A DNA stretch of 64,000 nt from Rhabdornis inornatus (Eukaryota; Chordata; Aves; Passeriformes; Rhabdornithidae). The notes beneath the pieces are model-generated. The model was not told the origin of the DNA, searched no databases, and saw nothing but the letters and a program-made list of their open reading frames with translations. This document shows, in pieces, positions 1 through 11,739 of this stretch (positions are counted from its first letter, which is position 1; the number at the start of each line of letters is the position of its first letter). Location: assembly GCA_013397075.1 (NCBI GenBank), contig VWZS01002669.1, forward strand, positions 1,584,217 through 1,648,216. The letters run 5' to 3'. The translations under genes were made by a program, and so were the position numbers.

Positions 1-189
1 CCTTCTTAACTCCATTCTCTTCTGTCTGGTGCTCCTACCACAGCTGGTGTGGCCGCATGGTAAATGAAATCAGGCAGTGATCCCATTTAGGAAAACTCCT
101 TAAAGACAGAAACTGCTATAAGCACCATCGTAAAGGAAGGACTTGGATGGAGAGAGTAGAATACAGTAAAAGTGTTGATAGATCTGGGA
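1..189. other. noncoding left edge
   Basis: Ordinary A+T-rich sequence leading into the CpG island. No exon, repeat family or signal is recognised. The feature that follows may be a promoter, so part of this stretch could be proximal regulatory or transcribed sequence; nothing in it decides which. Confidence 0.4.
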
Positions 190-415
190 AAGCCTTGCCG
201 TGAGGGAGGCTTCATTCAGTGCCGGGCTGTGCAGCCCCGCAGCCGGCAGGACCAGCACGGGGCTGTGCGGCTGAAGAGCGGCGGGAGCCGGGCACCGGGA
301 GCCGGGCACCGGGAGCCGGGCACCGGGAGCGCCCAGCCACGGCAGGGACAGAGCCGCTCTCCCCATCCCGTTCTGTGCCTTTCCAGCCGAGCCGCAGCGA
401 CACAGCACCGAGCTG
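190..415. promoter_or_regulatory. small CpG island, possible promoter or first exon
   Basis: This is the only CpG-rich stretch in the window. About 21 CpG dinucleotides are counted by eye within roughly 200 bp, close to the number expected from its C and G content, whereas the rest of the window is clearly CpG-depleted. In warm-blooded vertebrates CpG islands usually mark promoters of genes or long noncoding RNAs active in the germline. Open frames run through it on both strands, but they are a by-product of few A+T-rich stop codons and of the internal 14-bp repeat, so they are not called as genes. Neither a TATA box nor a clear splice donor fixes a transcript direction. It could also be an orphan island or a CpG-rich minisatellite without promoter activity. 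Confidence 0.5.
282..330 (+). repeat. 14-bp minisatellite with G-quadruplex pattern
   Basis: About 3.5 near-perfect head-to-tail copies of the unit CGGGAGCCGGGCAC lie at 282-295, 296-309, 310-323 and 324-330. The unit places GGG runs at 283, 290, 297, 304, 311, 318 and 325, each separated by exactly four bases (AGCC or CACC alternately). That satisfies the usual G3N1-7 quadruplex rule with three runs to spare. The copies are virtually identical, so the array is young or homogenised, and its length may vary between individuals. It lies inside the CpG island. Confidence 0.9.
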
Positions 416-2419
416 GCAACACAAAGAAGGACTTTTTTCTCCCAGTTGCATAAGGAAGCAGCCAGACTTTGCTGTTCTTGTGATTTGTCTCCAGCTCAGC
501 TGACTAAGATGTACAAGACAGGAAACTAATATCTTTCTTATCAATTTTCCAGTGGCTCTTTATAGGTGCTGTAAACTACACTGAAGCTATCCCTTCTCAC
601 TTCACTGCTGTGAGCTGTGAGTCTGTAACAGAGCTCAGTCCATTTTATGTAGCCAATTTCAAATATTTGCTACAGAAAACTGTTACCCCATAATATTTAT
701 TTAACACCTTGATGTAGCAGCAGTAGATTATACCATCCTACTACAGAATTATTAACAGGCCAGGGGATCTTTTAGCTGTTAGTGACACAGAACAGTTGTA
801 TGCCCCAGCAGTGCTACTTGAATGACTCTTTCTTTAAAAGCTGTATTGTATCAAAGACTTGTTTCAATTTACATTACCACTGATGGTCTCTCTTCAGTCT
901 TTACACAGAATTCCAATTAACGTCAAAGAGGAGTAATCACACATGAAATGAATGGTGAATATAACCCTTAAAATTTAATGTGTACATGAGATATTAACTA
1001 TCATTTTACTTAACTTTTATACTAGAACATTAACTATAATTTGCAGAATAAGGATTTCCCGAGTTCCCTTCCCCCAAAGAAAATGAGGAACTGCTGTTCA
1101 CGATAGTCTTGCTAAGCTCGGAGATGGCACTGGAGCCTGTCGAGAAAATGATGCAGTGAATTCCCCAAACAACTTTAAAACAACTCTCAAAGCATCTCAC
1201 ACTAAACCCACACAAGGGATTGAACCTCCAAACTGAGATTAGCTGCCATGAAAGGTGATAGGATATAGTCTAAACCAACAAAATACTACACCAGTTAAAG
1301 AAGTAGTTTATTGAGAATTGAGATGGAGGATTTGCTGTCTGTAAAGAAGGAGAGAAGGCCAAGCAGAATAGAAGTAAGAATATTAATAGGCCACTAAGAA
1401 ACTTCATAAAAGGTACTTTTTTTTACTTTAACGGGATAAGCAGGAAAAAAAACAGACAACAGCATGATTAATATATAGAAGAATAATGGCAATATAGCAG
1501 TAAAAGATGTGTGATTTTACTGAGACAGCTTACGTGACATCTTTTCAGTTGATGACAAAACACATCAAAACAACCCAAAAAGCACCACTTTCCTGGAACA
1601 TACTGAACTAAGGCCAAGTTTAAGGTGAACGTCCTTCAATGTTTTACCTTCATGTAACTGCATATTGCATCTTAGCTGCTTTGCTTTCCATCTATTGAAG
1701 GCTTTGGCACTTTTCTTACAGACACAGTGAATGGCTGTGCAAAAATCTCAGCACTAAAAAAGCAGCACTCAAGGCCATGCTCTCAACATCTACTCTCAGC
1801 AGTGTGAGCTGAATCAAAGCCTCAATAAGATGGCACAGGAACAAAAGTGGCTGGGGATGAGATGCTGCAGATGAGATGAGGAAAAAGCAGCACTCAAAGG
1901 CAAAAATCTGTTAAATAAATATTGATTTCTACCAGGGAGAAACGAAACCAAACAACAGCACCTGCCACAGCCCTTATCTGGCTTGTTCTCTTATCTGCAT
2001 TTGGTCTTTAAACAAAATTTGTGCTCTCCTCAAGAGAACTGCTAGTACAAAATCAGTGATAGTGGGATGAAGCACAGCATCTAAGAGTTATTTTTAAGTG
2101 CTTACTTGAACTCATCTAAAACTAGAACGTCTTGAGCATTTCATTTTTTTCTGTGGTTTCCAAGTTAAAATGTAAAAGCATAGGCAGTAGCCTTCAAAGC
2201 CTGCATAAGTAGGGAGAAAATACATTTTGGAGAGGACTGTGCTGGTTTCTAGAGTCCTTAAAAAAAGGTAAAAAATATTACCAATGTTGCTTTTAGAAAC
2301 TTCAGCCAGACTGGAGTATTTAATGAAATCCTGTCCTTCTAGGGAGAACTCACTGGCCACTTCAGTTTTCTAAGATTTAGCACTAGGACACAGTGATTGA
2401 ATCAAGGAGTATCACAGCC
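416..2419. other. noncoding, no gene seen
   Basis: A+T-rich noncoding sequence. The only internal structure noticed is a short dispersed direct repeat: a segment with the core AAAAAGCAGCACTCAA occurs at 1756-1774 and again at 1882-1900, about 126 bp apart. Both copies have a nearby AAAAATCT word, which suggests a small degraded duplication. No coding exon, interspersed repeat or RNA gene is recognised. Confidence 0.5.
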
Positions 2420-2482
2420 AGAGGAAAAAAAGAGAGAAAAGGCAGGCAGGAAGAAAGGCAGGAAGAAGAGAAAATAAAAAAG
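2420..2482 (+). repeat. purine-rich low-complexity tract
   Basis: A run of almost only A and G, interrupted by a few C bases in GGCAGG words; the sub-unit GGCAGGAAGAA is seen twice. This is simple low-complexity DNA. Open frames read through it on both strands are artefacts of composition (Lys/Glu/Arg-rich on the + strand). Confidence 0.8.
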
Positions 2483-5400
2483 TGTCTGCTAAAGTTGAAA
2501 GGGGTATTAGGCTTGGTATATGAACAGCAGTGTGCCATGATTACAGGTGTAACAAAAGCAAAAACACCCACATAAATACTTGGAAAAAAAGATGGGAAAA
2601 GAAGAATCAGGGAAACAATGGAGAAACATGAAGGCATTCCTGTGTGGCAGACCTGACTCAACACCAGTGAGGTGCCCTTTCCAGAGCACATGCTCCATCC
2701 CCATCACATGGTCAGTCTGACATGAACAGCCAGTGGAGCTGTGTGTACCATGAAGAGAGCTTCATCATCTACACCCATGGGAAACATCTGAAGATGGATA
2801 CAGCAAGAAGGGGATTGGCATCCACAGCAACAACAACCACAGTAAAAGGAAAAAAGAAAGCATCAACTTATCCCCACCCATAAATCCCAGCTGTATGAGG
2901 GAGCTTTCAGTAACATCAGGAATACTCTTGAAGTTTATACAAATCATGCTTCTCAAAATGAAGAGAAAGTACTGCCATGGATTCCCAAATCATTGTGGGC
3001 TGATCAAGTTAAATAGAAGAACATTATGATTAATGGCAGAGAAGGAATGGATAATAATATGGGGAATTTTTCAGAAATATAAGGTTTGCCAGAGAAAAGT
3101 GCCACAGTAAGAATGGATGTCTTTTAGTCGAGGAAATTATGAGCATATGACCACTGACTGGATTGAAAGAACTGAGCTGAAAGAATTTATGTTAAAACGG
3201 AAGGATGTAAATCAAGTTTCCACAGAAGAGCCACGTGTTGCACCAAGCAGAAACTGCAACAGACACTGCAAGCCCCAACTCAGCTGACAGTAGGATGAAG
3301 GATGGTTAGGGAGATAGATAGGCTGCAAGAAACCATGAAAGAAGAAACATCCATGCTATGAAAAACAAAATGAAAACAAGTCCAAACATAGTATGCAGAT
3401 GTAGTGAAAATGTGGCTACAGGCCCTGATGCAGTCAAGAGTCTGGAGTCATAATCTACATACTCTGGTCACGTATGAAGGCAAAACAAGCAAAACACAGG
3501 CATCCTCCCAAAATATCCCAGAACATAAATGCACACACACAGAAGAGCGTACTTGCTAACTCATCATGTTATTGATGGATATTGAATGAACTCACTCCTA
3601 AGGCCATTCATGTTAGCAAGACCCAAGGAAGGGAAGTTAGGCAGCAAGTGCTGGCAGTCCCTGCTGCCTGTGCACTCAGCATGTGGGCAGCCAAAATATC
3701 CTTTAATGACCCGAATATTGGTAAAGATATCTGGCAGTTTGTCCACTCTGTAGCTTTTGTTCTTTATGGGTTTATTTTGATAGTTGGGCTCCTCTAGAGT
3801 GTATTCAATGGCCACATCTACATGAAGCAGCTGCTAGCTGTTGGCATGCCACTGACACTTATATATCCTTGTAAAACCTGGCAAATAAAAAAGATGCAAA
3901 GAGAGGAGTCTAGAGCTTTTGCTTGGCTGGAGAGCACAGAGTAAAGGTACTACATGCTTTGAAAATACAGTGTCTGCATAGCCCTCATTGCCTCACATGG
4001 GTGCAACTTCAGTAGCAGAAATTCATCACTTGAGAGGAGTGTAAGAATGCTTATTTTGTATTTAAAGAATAGGCACAGAAACTATATATCTGAGAGACAA
4101 AGGCACCTCCTGGAGCAACCAGTCCTGGCACCCTGCAGGCACTCCACACCAGCAAAATACATCTCCTGGAACAGGATTTCACTTCACCATGCAGTGGGTT
4201 TAAAGAATGTGGACGCAGTTCTCTCCTGGCTGGTTGTGAGCACCATCCTCCGAGATCAATGCCATTACATACATCTTGCAGAGCAAGAGTTGGTCTGTTT
4301 GGATGTGATTTGAGAACCCTCGTAATAAGCACTAACAGCATATGAAAGCTCTCAGTTATCCTCTGAAGACTAGGCTGTCTGCCAAGAGAACAGCACATTA
4401 GGCAGACACATCAATAATTTCCATCATCTATCCACCAAAGAAAGAGATTCCATTCACCTTAAGATGCATCATATGTGGATTTTACCATGCTGAAAAGGGC
4501 AAAACTTGTAGTATTCTGAACTATCATACTATAACAGGATTGGTTCCCCTTAGTGCTGCTCAGATGCAGCTACTGCCTCAAGGAATTTATATTAATCCAG
4601 TGAATCCCATCCTTTCCATGACAGGAGTGGGCTATTTTGCCATAAATTGGCTAAACTCCATGGCTATAACCGATCAAATGAGGTGTGCCCATACATAATG
4701 TTTAACCATAAAATTTAACTAAAGAAATAAAATTTGAACACTGGCCAATAAAGTGGATGGAGAAGTGGCAGAGACAGTCTCAGCAGCAAACCTATTCCCA
4801 GCACTGAGTGTGGGACAAGCGTTTCAGAATGCAGAATTAGGTGAGCCAGATTCCAGGCTGGCAATTTTAATACATCTTTTAGAAGGTTAAATTTAAACGG
4901 AATGCTGTTGAACATGCTATTTCAACGTAATTTGCTCTTTTGCTGTAAGTATTTCAGAGGTCTTGCCCAGCTGTCTCAGCTGAGAAACTGCCCAGCTATG
5001 TTCTGTGCAGCATTTTGCTGCCTACTGGGTCATTTTGGCTAACACCATTTTCAGCTGACTATGTTGCACTCTCTGAAGAAAGGCAAACAATTCTTGCACA
5101 CATCTGAAAAACATTTTTGATCAATACAAAAAAAAGAAGCATTTTAGTTTGGTGTGCTGTTGTTTGCCCAGGATTGAAGTTAAAAATTGAAAAAGAAAAA
5201 AACAAATCCCTCCCCCCAACCCTCCCTATGACATTTCTAAGTATTTTTATGTCTAAATACTTAGATAATCTGGCAATTGGGTTTGCATTCCCCAGCCTGG
5301 TCCTGCCTTGTGAAAACTGGAGTCTGGAAAAATCACACCTCTGTGAAAGGGGAGCAGAGAGCTGATGTTCCTACCCCAAGCAGCTATTCCCCTTTTTTCA

Positions 5401-5959
5401 GCCATCACGTGCTTTCCCACATTACATTCTGTATCACATCTCCATTACCTGTCTTTAAAGAACACACAGCCTTGGCAGGTAAGTCCCCCACATGGCAGGA
5501 GAGAACAAAGGCACTGTAACTCTGTCTACAGGTTCTCTTCTTACCACTGGCTCTCTCCTTCCCAGGCTTTTGAGCGCTTTCCTTAAATACTCCACTGACA
5601 GGCTGCTGGCTTTACCTCCCTAAGTCTGAAATTCCAGTGAGGTTGGGCAATCACCATTTGTCCCTCAGGCTGTCTACTCAGACCTCCTGGCCAAATCTGA
5701 AAATAATCCCAAATCCCTGCACAACAGTTGGGAAACAAAGGCTGCAGCCACTCGAGGAACAAGAACAAAAGGGAAAAGACAAAGCAAGTCACAAAGTCAC
5801 AGCTATAGAAAGTGGAATTTATGAAAGCTTGTCCCATCTCATCCACTCTAAGTTGCTGGGTTTTAACATCCTGTGGGAAGCAGTGCAGCTACTGGAGCCA
5901 ACAGCAATTTTTTCTCTCTGGGATATTTTGGGCCATTAAATATTTCTAAAGACATATTT
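2483..5959. other. noncoding, no gene seen
   Basis: No recognisable exon or repeat family. A 98-codon stop-to-stop open frame (4402-4695, + strand) has no known motif and its first ATG comes only at 4564; it is treated as chance. At 4964-4997 the word TGCCCAGCT occurs twice, flanking a perfect 12-bp palindrome (TCTCAGCTGAGA, 4974-4985). The rest is plain A+T-rich sequence. Confidence 0.5.
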
Positions 5960-6320
5960 GTCCTTGGAACGCTTAAAAACAAACCTTTTAAGAAACTGGC
6001 ATGTGGGATTCAGAGGTAATAAGTGATGTGAAACAGCCAAATATTAGATTCCAAGCACTGTAGTATGACTGAATTTCCCATCACCTAGAGGATAAAGTAA
6101 AATTCAATAACTTGTTTTGAAACAGCAAAAAAGATTTCCTGATTTTATCAGTGCTGTTTGAGATCTATTTGAACCTGGCATGCAGCAGAGGATAATTTGC
6201 TAATATCACATTCTCTTTGAATGGCTCATTTGTTTACCGTAAGCAAAATGAAATAGGATTTCAAATAGGCTGCTTCTCCATTGACTGTACCCTGCCAAGG
6301 TGTGACACACAGACAAAGGT
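5960..6320. promoter_or_regulatory. candidate conserved noncoding element
   Basis: A stretch free of low-complexity runs and of recognisable transposon sequence, with a texture often seen in conserved noncoding DNA: A+T-rich words such as GATAATTTGCTAATATCACA and a twice-used AAATAGG word near 6250-6270. No alignment is available, so conservation is a guess and the borders are arbitrary. Confidence 0.15.
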
Positions 6321-9104
6321 GAGTGATTTTCTACCCAAACAATAGCCAAAACTTCAGTTGCTGGCTTCCCCAGGAGGCTGTGCTGTCCTCTACAGCTTGT
6401 GAGACTGAGTGGTACTAGAGCAGGTAACAGCTGTCTGGCAAGATAAAAAAGGCTTGAGTGATCAAGATGAAAGAAAGGCTAAGGAGGGAGAGTAGTATTT
6501 TCTCCTTTCTTGCTCTTGGCAAAGGATGAAAAAAGACCTTGTTCTTGTGGGCAAAATGAAACGTGGAACTAACAGAAAGTGTTTGCTACAAAAATCACCA
6601 AGGAAGACATAGTATTTCTCTTAGTTTCAGAGGAAATAAGACTAGGTAAAACATCTGCTACCACCAATAAATGTCTTTTTTGCAGAAAAGATGTAACTGG
6701 GACCAGACTTACGGCATTTGCCTGTACTGCCCCATGGGAAATCCCTGCTTGGATATACTGGAGCTTTTTACAGCATCCGCAAAGCAGTGCAGATCTCTGG
6801 GTGAAGGACAATGATTCCTTCTGGAGAAGGACACATCATGTTCTTACATTAGACTAAACATTTCATTTATTGCAGATGGATTATAACAGAGTCCTGATGC
6901 CATCTCTAACACGGGCATGTTGCCATACTGCAAGTTCCAGTGATGTACTGAGATGGCTTTGGTGCTCTTAGTCTTAAATCTCTTTGGAGACAGTCCAGAC
7001 AGGCTTTCCCTACTTTTTGACAGCTCTTGGCTTGCTTCTTCCAGGCTCAGCAGTTCATTTCCAAATTTCCCACACTCCTGACATTGCCCCACTTTGATTC
7101 AGCCATGCCCAAACCATGCAGAAAAAAAAAAAAGACAAAGGAAGGAATCCAGGCCCTTCTGCAAGCCTGGAGTCTGATCTCCAGATGGTGAACATCCACA
7201 CCTTGCTTCATCTTTTCCCAGCCCCTCAGATGCCCCCTCAAGAGGAAGACTGAGGTATTATTACATTCCCTCCTCTGCCTTCTGCTGGCAGTGGTGAAAG
7301 GAGGGCCTTTGCTGAGCATCACATGCAGCTCCTCAAAAGCAGATTTAGAGCAGAATTCCACCCCACAACAGAAGTAATCAGAGGAAATCCCAGAGAGCAT
7401 CTCCTAAACACATAGCATTTCCTCCTAAGGAGCAGGCCTTCATGCCCTTCCTGACTGAAGTCAGCGATGTTTATTGTGTTACACAGACGGACCAGAAGTT
7501 TTGCAAAACCAGATGGTTATTTCTGATGCTTTTAGATGCTGGTTAACAGTTCTAAATATTTGCCTGCTGTTGGTAATCATCCAGGTTTGTGAATTACTCA
7601 GAAAACATTCAATTAGCAAGAAATTAATTATGTTTTTAATTTCCCATTCTTCTGTGATGATAGCATAAGCATAGATCAAATGAACAGAAATGCAGAAGAT
7701 TATGCATGCAGAGTTGGAAGGAAGCCTTCCCTGAAAAGTCCTTTTGCAGATCCTGACTGTAGCTAGTAAAATAAGATGGAAGATAATAATGGGAACTGGG
7801 GTGAAAATTTCACATTTAAGGTCACAAAAGCATCTGGATTTAAACTCAGGTCTGACACAGGATGTGCACCAGCTATAGTCATTCAACCATTCTGTGAGCA
7901 CCAGGTACAGAATGTTTGACTCCAACCATCCCTTTGTCCAGCATCTCCTGTGAGCATTTCTGAAGCTTTAAACCAGCTGACAGAAAATGCTTGACATAAG
8001 GATGAAGGATGGATGCAGGCTGTTAGAACACAACGCTGGTATATTCAGAAAACTCTAGCATTGGACACAGATTACCTTGCAGAGGTTCAGGGCAAGGGAA
8101 TGAAGAGATGAAGAACAGGAGCAAATGCACTTGGCTGAGGGAGTCCAGGCGAGGTGTCAATCCTACCATAGGCCCTTCCTAACACAGATGTGCCAGCTTG
8201 ACTGCTTGGGCCCTTTTGCTGATGCACTCTTGGCTAGGTGTTTCCAGCAGCTTTGAGACTCTCCCACCTCCTTAGTGGGCCAGGAACTTCATCTCTTGGC
8301 CCTTGAGGAAGAGGATAGCTCTCATGGTGTTTTATGGACACAAAGTGGAGGTGGTCGAAAATATAGGTATATTTTCCTGATCAGTGATGGAGCAGTGTAA
8401 AACAACATTCCTATCATGAGAAGCACCAGATGGGGTTTGAACCAGCACTAGATTTGCCACTGAGCACAGCTATGAAGTTGCCAGACTGGTAATGAAGGTA
8501 GCTGCCTGCTCCATTTCAGAAATCAATGACACATTGTCATCCTCTGCAGGATAAACTGAGAACTCTGAACTAAGGTCCTGACAGGTAAAGTGCCTTTGAT
8601 TTTGTCTTTAATTCAGCAAGCACACAATATTACTGGGTTCTCTGTATTAATAATAAATACATCCTGGAGCTTATGTCAGAGGCAGAGTTTCAGTTCTAAC
8701 CTGAGAACAGCATAGCTCTACAAACAGTATGTCTGCAAAAAGCAAGACACTGTTCAGAGTATAGCCAAACACAGGAAACCTGACAGCTGTTTAATAACAC
8801 ATGGAAATAAAATGATAGTAATAATATTAATAATTAGATTTATGAAGTCGTTTCTTATTTTCAGCGTATTTTTTTCAGTCAAAGACGCTAGTTCATTCGT
8901 TTCAGTCAGTTTTCTTCCCAATAAAAGATCTGAAATAAAGCCAGTCCTGAAGAACTGCTTTGGACCCCCAAGCTCTCTAGTGTAGGAACTTCTGGATATA
9001 TTGAAGTGCAACATATATCCTGTGATTGTTTCAAATGACCAGCAGACCATGTTCTGCTTGCCCACATTGCCTCTTGCCGAGGCCAAGCACACACTCTTCC
9101 CTGC
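6321..9104. other. noncoding, no gene seen
   Basis: Noncoding sequence with a 12-A run at 7122-7133. The longest chance open frame in the window (about 148 codons, minus strand, 7479-7925) lies here. It shows no domain, no signal peptide and no repeated protein pattern, and its amino-acid mix is that of translated A+T-rich DNA. No RNA gene or repeat family is recognised. Confidence 0.5.
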
Positions 9105-9134
9105 AGCACAGGCTCAGGGCTGTGAGCCTGTGCT
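9105..9134. repeat. perfect 12-bp inverted repeat, hairpin
   Basis: AGCACAGGCTCA at 9105-9116 is followed, after the six-base spacer GGGCTG, by its exact reverse complement at 9123-9134. Half the stem is G:C pairs, so single-stranded DNA or RNA would fold readily. It is too short for a microRNA precursor and has no U-run on either strand for an RNA-polymerase-III end. Function unknown. Confidence 0.85.
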
Positions 9135-9351
9135 CAGGGTTTGGGATGTGCAGAGGGAGTGAGCCCTGGCAAACAGCACTGTGTGGGTTTGCACAGTGGT
9201 GAGCATGAGACTCAGCTGCAAGCAGGAGGAATTACCATGAAAAACAGAACAATGAGCACAATGTGATGTGGAAATCATCTCACCCCTTAAATGCCAGTCT
9301 GAGGGTTAATGGTACCTCCTCCAAGATGGAGGAAGAAGCTTGTCTTTCCCT
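9135..9351. other. noncoding spacer
   Basis: Short noncoding stretch between the two inverted repeats, with mixed composition. Nothing is recognised in it. Confidence 0.4.
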
Positions 9352-9417
9352 TTGTTTAATGAAAGGCAGCTCAGTTTCTGTATTTTAAAAATTAACAAAG
9401 TTGCCTTTCATTAACAG
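9352..9417. repeat. inverted repeat, 13-bp perfect arms
   Basis: TTAATGAAAGGCA at 9356-9368 is exactly complementary to TGCCTTTCATTAA at 9402-9414. Pairing continues inwards through a G:U pair and two Watson-Crick pairs (9369-9371 with 9399-9401). It continues outwards past one bulged T to about 9352 and 9417, giving roughly 19 pairs around a 27-base loop. It could be a remnant of a small terminal-inverted-repeat transposon or a chance hairpin. It is short for a microRNA precursor. Confidence 0.7.
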
Positions 9418-11527
9418 CCTTTGTTGAAGGTTGATAAATACTGGGGTATTTTTTAGACCAGATCCATTTATTTAAATAGGTCTTTAGAAAGTGAAAAAAT
9501 GACATATAGGTTTTAACAGGTATACACGGATACACAACACCAGCTGCAGCCACAAAAAAAATAAGCCACAGCCATGATTCAGATGTTTTACATTACGCAA
9601 TTATTGTGACTTGGTTTGCTCTTTATATCCACTCAGAGCAACTGAATTGGACCAAACAGATTTGAACCTATATATGATAGCCCAAGTCAAACCTTGTTTT
9701 TTCCAATGTAACTTTGAACATACACTGGACTTGGACAAAGAAAGAATGCATTTGAATCTGTATTTAACAAATCACTGGGTAATAGTTACATTGAATCCAG
9801 TCTTTTGGCCAAAGTAACATTAATTTAAGCTCCATCTCTTATCTCAGTTGCAGAGCAATTCTTTATTTATTGTACTGTATCTAGACTGATGGTGAGAACA
9901 TGCAGATTGCTTCTAATTTACAGTTTCTCCATCAAACATTATTTTCTCAGTGCTGGGAATGATTATGAATCTGGGTGGTGCCAAACCACCACAGCCTTCA
10001 CTGACTTCAGCAAGAGCTGCGGCTGGTCTGCAAATCACAGCCATTTAGTGCATGTTTGTGGCAGGACAGTATAAGATGTGAGGTGAAGGATGGTCTTGTG
10101 GTGTTAGGCTGAATTTGAATTCATGAAAATATTTTATTGGAAATCTCAGAAAATAATCTGATCTCTCTTCCACATCTTTGAACCTACCTGTCTTCTGAAT
10201 AAGGATTGCAAATTGTTCTAGTAGTAGGCAAACATATGAGTATGTTGCATGCTGCCACAGAGGAGTCTTTAAATATTGTAATACTAAATAGATCAATAAA
10301 GGCAATGCCAACAGACTAAGTTGTAATAGTCAGACATGGTATTAGGATTACTGAGATTAGTTTGTTTATGTCTTGATTTTGTTTTAGTATTTTTATTGCT
10401 ATTCAGTTATGCAAGTATTTAGTGGCACCTCACCTTTTTCTCAACACCTTCAGTCATATAAACTGAGGTATTGATTTCTTCAAATAACCCAGTGGTCTTG
10501 GTGAATTACTGGCATACTATGCTGCACTTGTCTTGTTCTGCTTATCAGCACCCATTTAATCAAACATTTAAAATGCTTAACAGAACATAAGGATGGTTAC
10601 CAATCTTCTTTGAAAGACCTAAAAGTCAACACAATCATCAGCATAATGCATAGGTGTTTCATGTCAAAAACAGACTGAATGGTAGAGGCTTGGTAAAGAC
10701 AGCTCAATATGAATCTATTTTGAAAAAGGTTATTTAAAACCCAATACATAGCAATAGCCTAACAGAAAAGTGCCATAAAATCAGAAACCACTAGAGCTTA
10801 AATTACAGTTGGAGGTGATACAGAGTCTAATCTAGATCAGGTCAATAATACCTTGTGAAAAGTGCACGTCCGTGACAGTGACACAACCATCAGGGGTGCA
10901 ATCTCTCTCCATTAGGACATGAAGAATACCTCTAGGACCTCAGCAAGAAATTTTGGATTGATCTCACATACTACAGCTAGACCTGTAGAAAGGAAAGTCA
11001 TTGATGCTCTGATTCATACTCCAAAGATAAAGATACAAGCACTTAATTACCACTACAAAATTCTAACCCAATAATCACTACAGAATTATGTCCTCCTCCC
11101 AACACGAATGTGGAAGATTTGCTACAAGTAACCTGACCCCAGGAGCCTCTGAGTACATCTTCATCACAATTAGCTCAGGAGCAGCCCTAAGAGCACACAG
11201 GCACTCCTGAGTCCTAGCACTAAATCCATGGAGCCCTGATATAGTTACAGTTATCTGGTAATGGGCACAGATCCACAGCATCAGTGCTTATATTCAAGTG
11301 AAACTTATTCCTGTGCATATGTTAATGTGCAATAACCAGTTCAGCTATTGTTTTGGTATCTTAAATATGCTGCACTTAAAAAGAGGGTCACTTCACAATG
11401 AACCTGTCTTTTTTCCCCCAAAATTCAGTGATCTTATTTTTCTTAATAGATATCATAGAAGTTTTCCATTAGTAGATTGTGAAGTACTGTATTTACACTA
11501 AATTACACCAAGTACATAAAAAACACC
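9418..11527. other. noncoding, no gene seen
   Basis: A+T-rich noncoding sequence. No coding exon, RNA gene or repeat family is recognised up to the left end of the LTR remnant. Confidence 0.45.
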
Positions 11528-11739
11528 TGTCATGTTTAACCCCAGCCAGCAACTCAGTATCAGGCAGACACACACTCACTCCTGGGAAGGGGAAGAGAAA
11601 CAAAAAAAAGGGTACTACTTAGCAACAACCAAAACATAAGGGTGTTGTCAACATTAGTTTCATACTAAATCCAAAACACAGCACTGTACCAGCTACTAGG
11701 AAGAAAATTAACTCCATCCTAGCTGAAAACAGAACAGCA
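11528..11739 (-). mobile_element. internally deleted avian ERV long terminal repeat
   Basis: Read on the minus strand this matches, from memory of the family, both ends of a long terminal repeat widespread in bird genomes. The 5' end is the stretch ending in AGTTAATTTTCTTCCTAGTAG (read from about 11720 down to 11697), followed by the CAGTGCTGTGTTTTGG-like block. The 3' end finishes with CTGGCTGGGGTTAAACATGA (read down to about 11530). Full copies are several hundred bases; here the two ends are joined near 11600-11612 and the middle, which would carry the promoter and polyadenylation signals, is missing. The ends show TG at 11528 and CA at 11738-11739. AAACAC occurs just outside both ends (11521-11526 and 11742-11747) but is offset by one or two bases, so it is only a possible decayed target duplication. 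No internal retroviral genes are present; this is a solo LTR remnant and is not coding. Confidence 0.8.

Noticed and set aside
172..544. Overlapping open frames on both strands across the CpG island
   Set aside because: They repeat the 14-bp minisatellite in translation and are open because the segment lacks A+T-rich stop codons.
4402..4695. 98-codon stop-to-stop frame that reads smoothly
   Set aside because: No known family, first ATG late (4564), no splice sites recognised.
7479..7925. 148-codon open frame on the minus strand
   Set aside because: No domain or recognisable similarity. The length is within chance for 64 kb read in six frames, and there is no supporting splice or promoter context.
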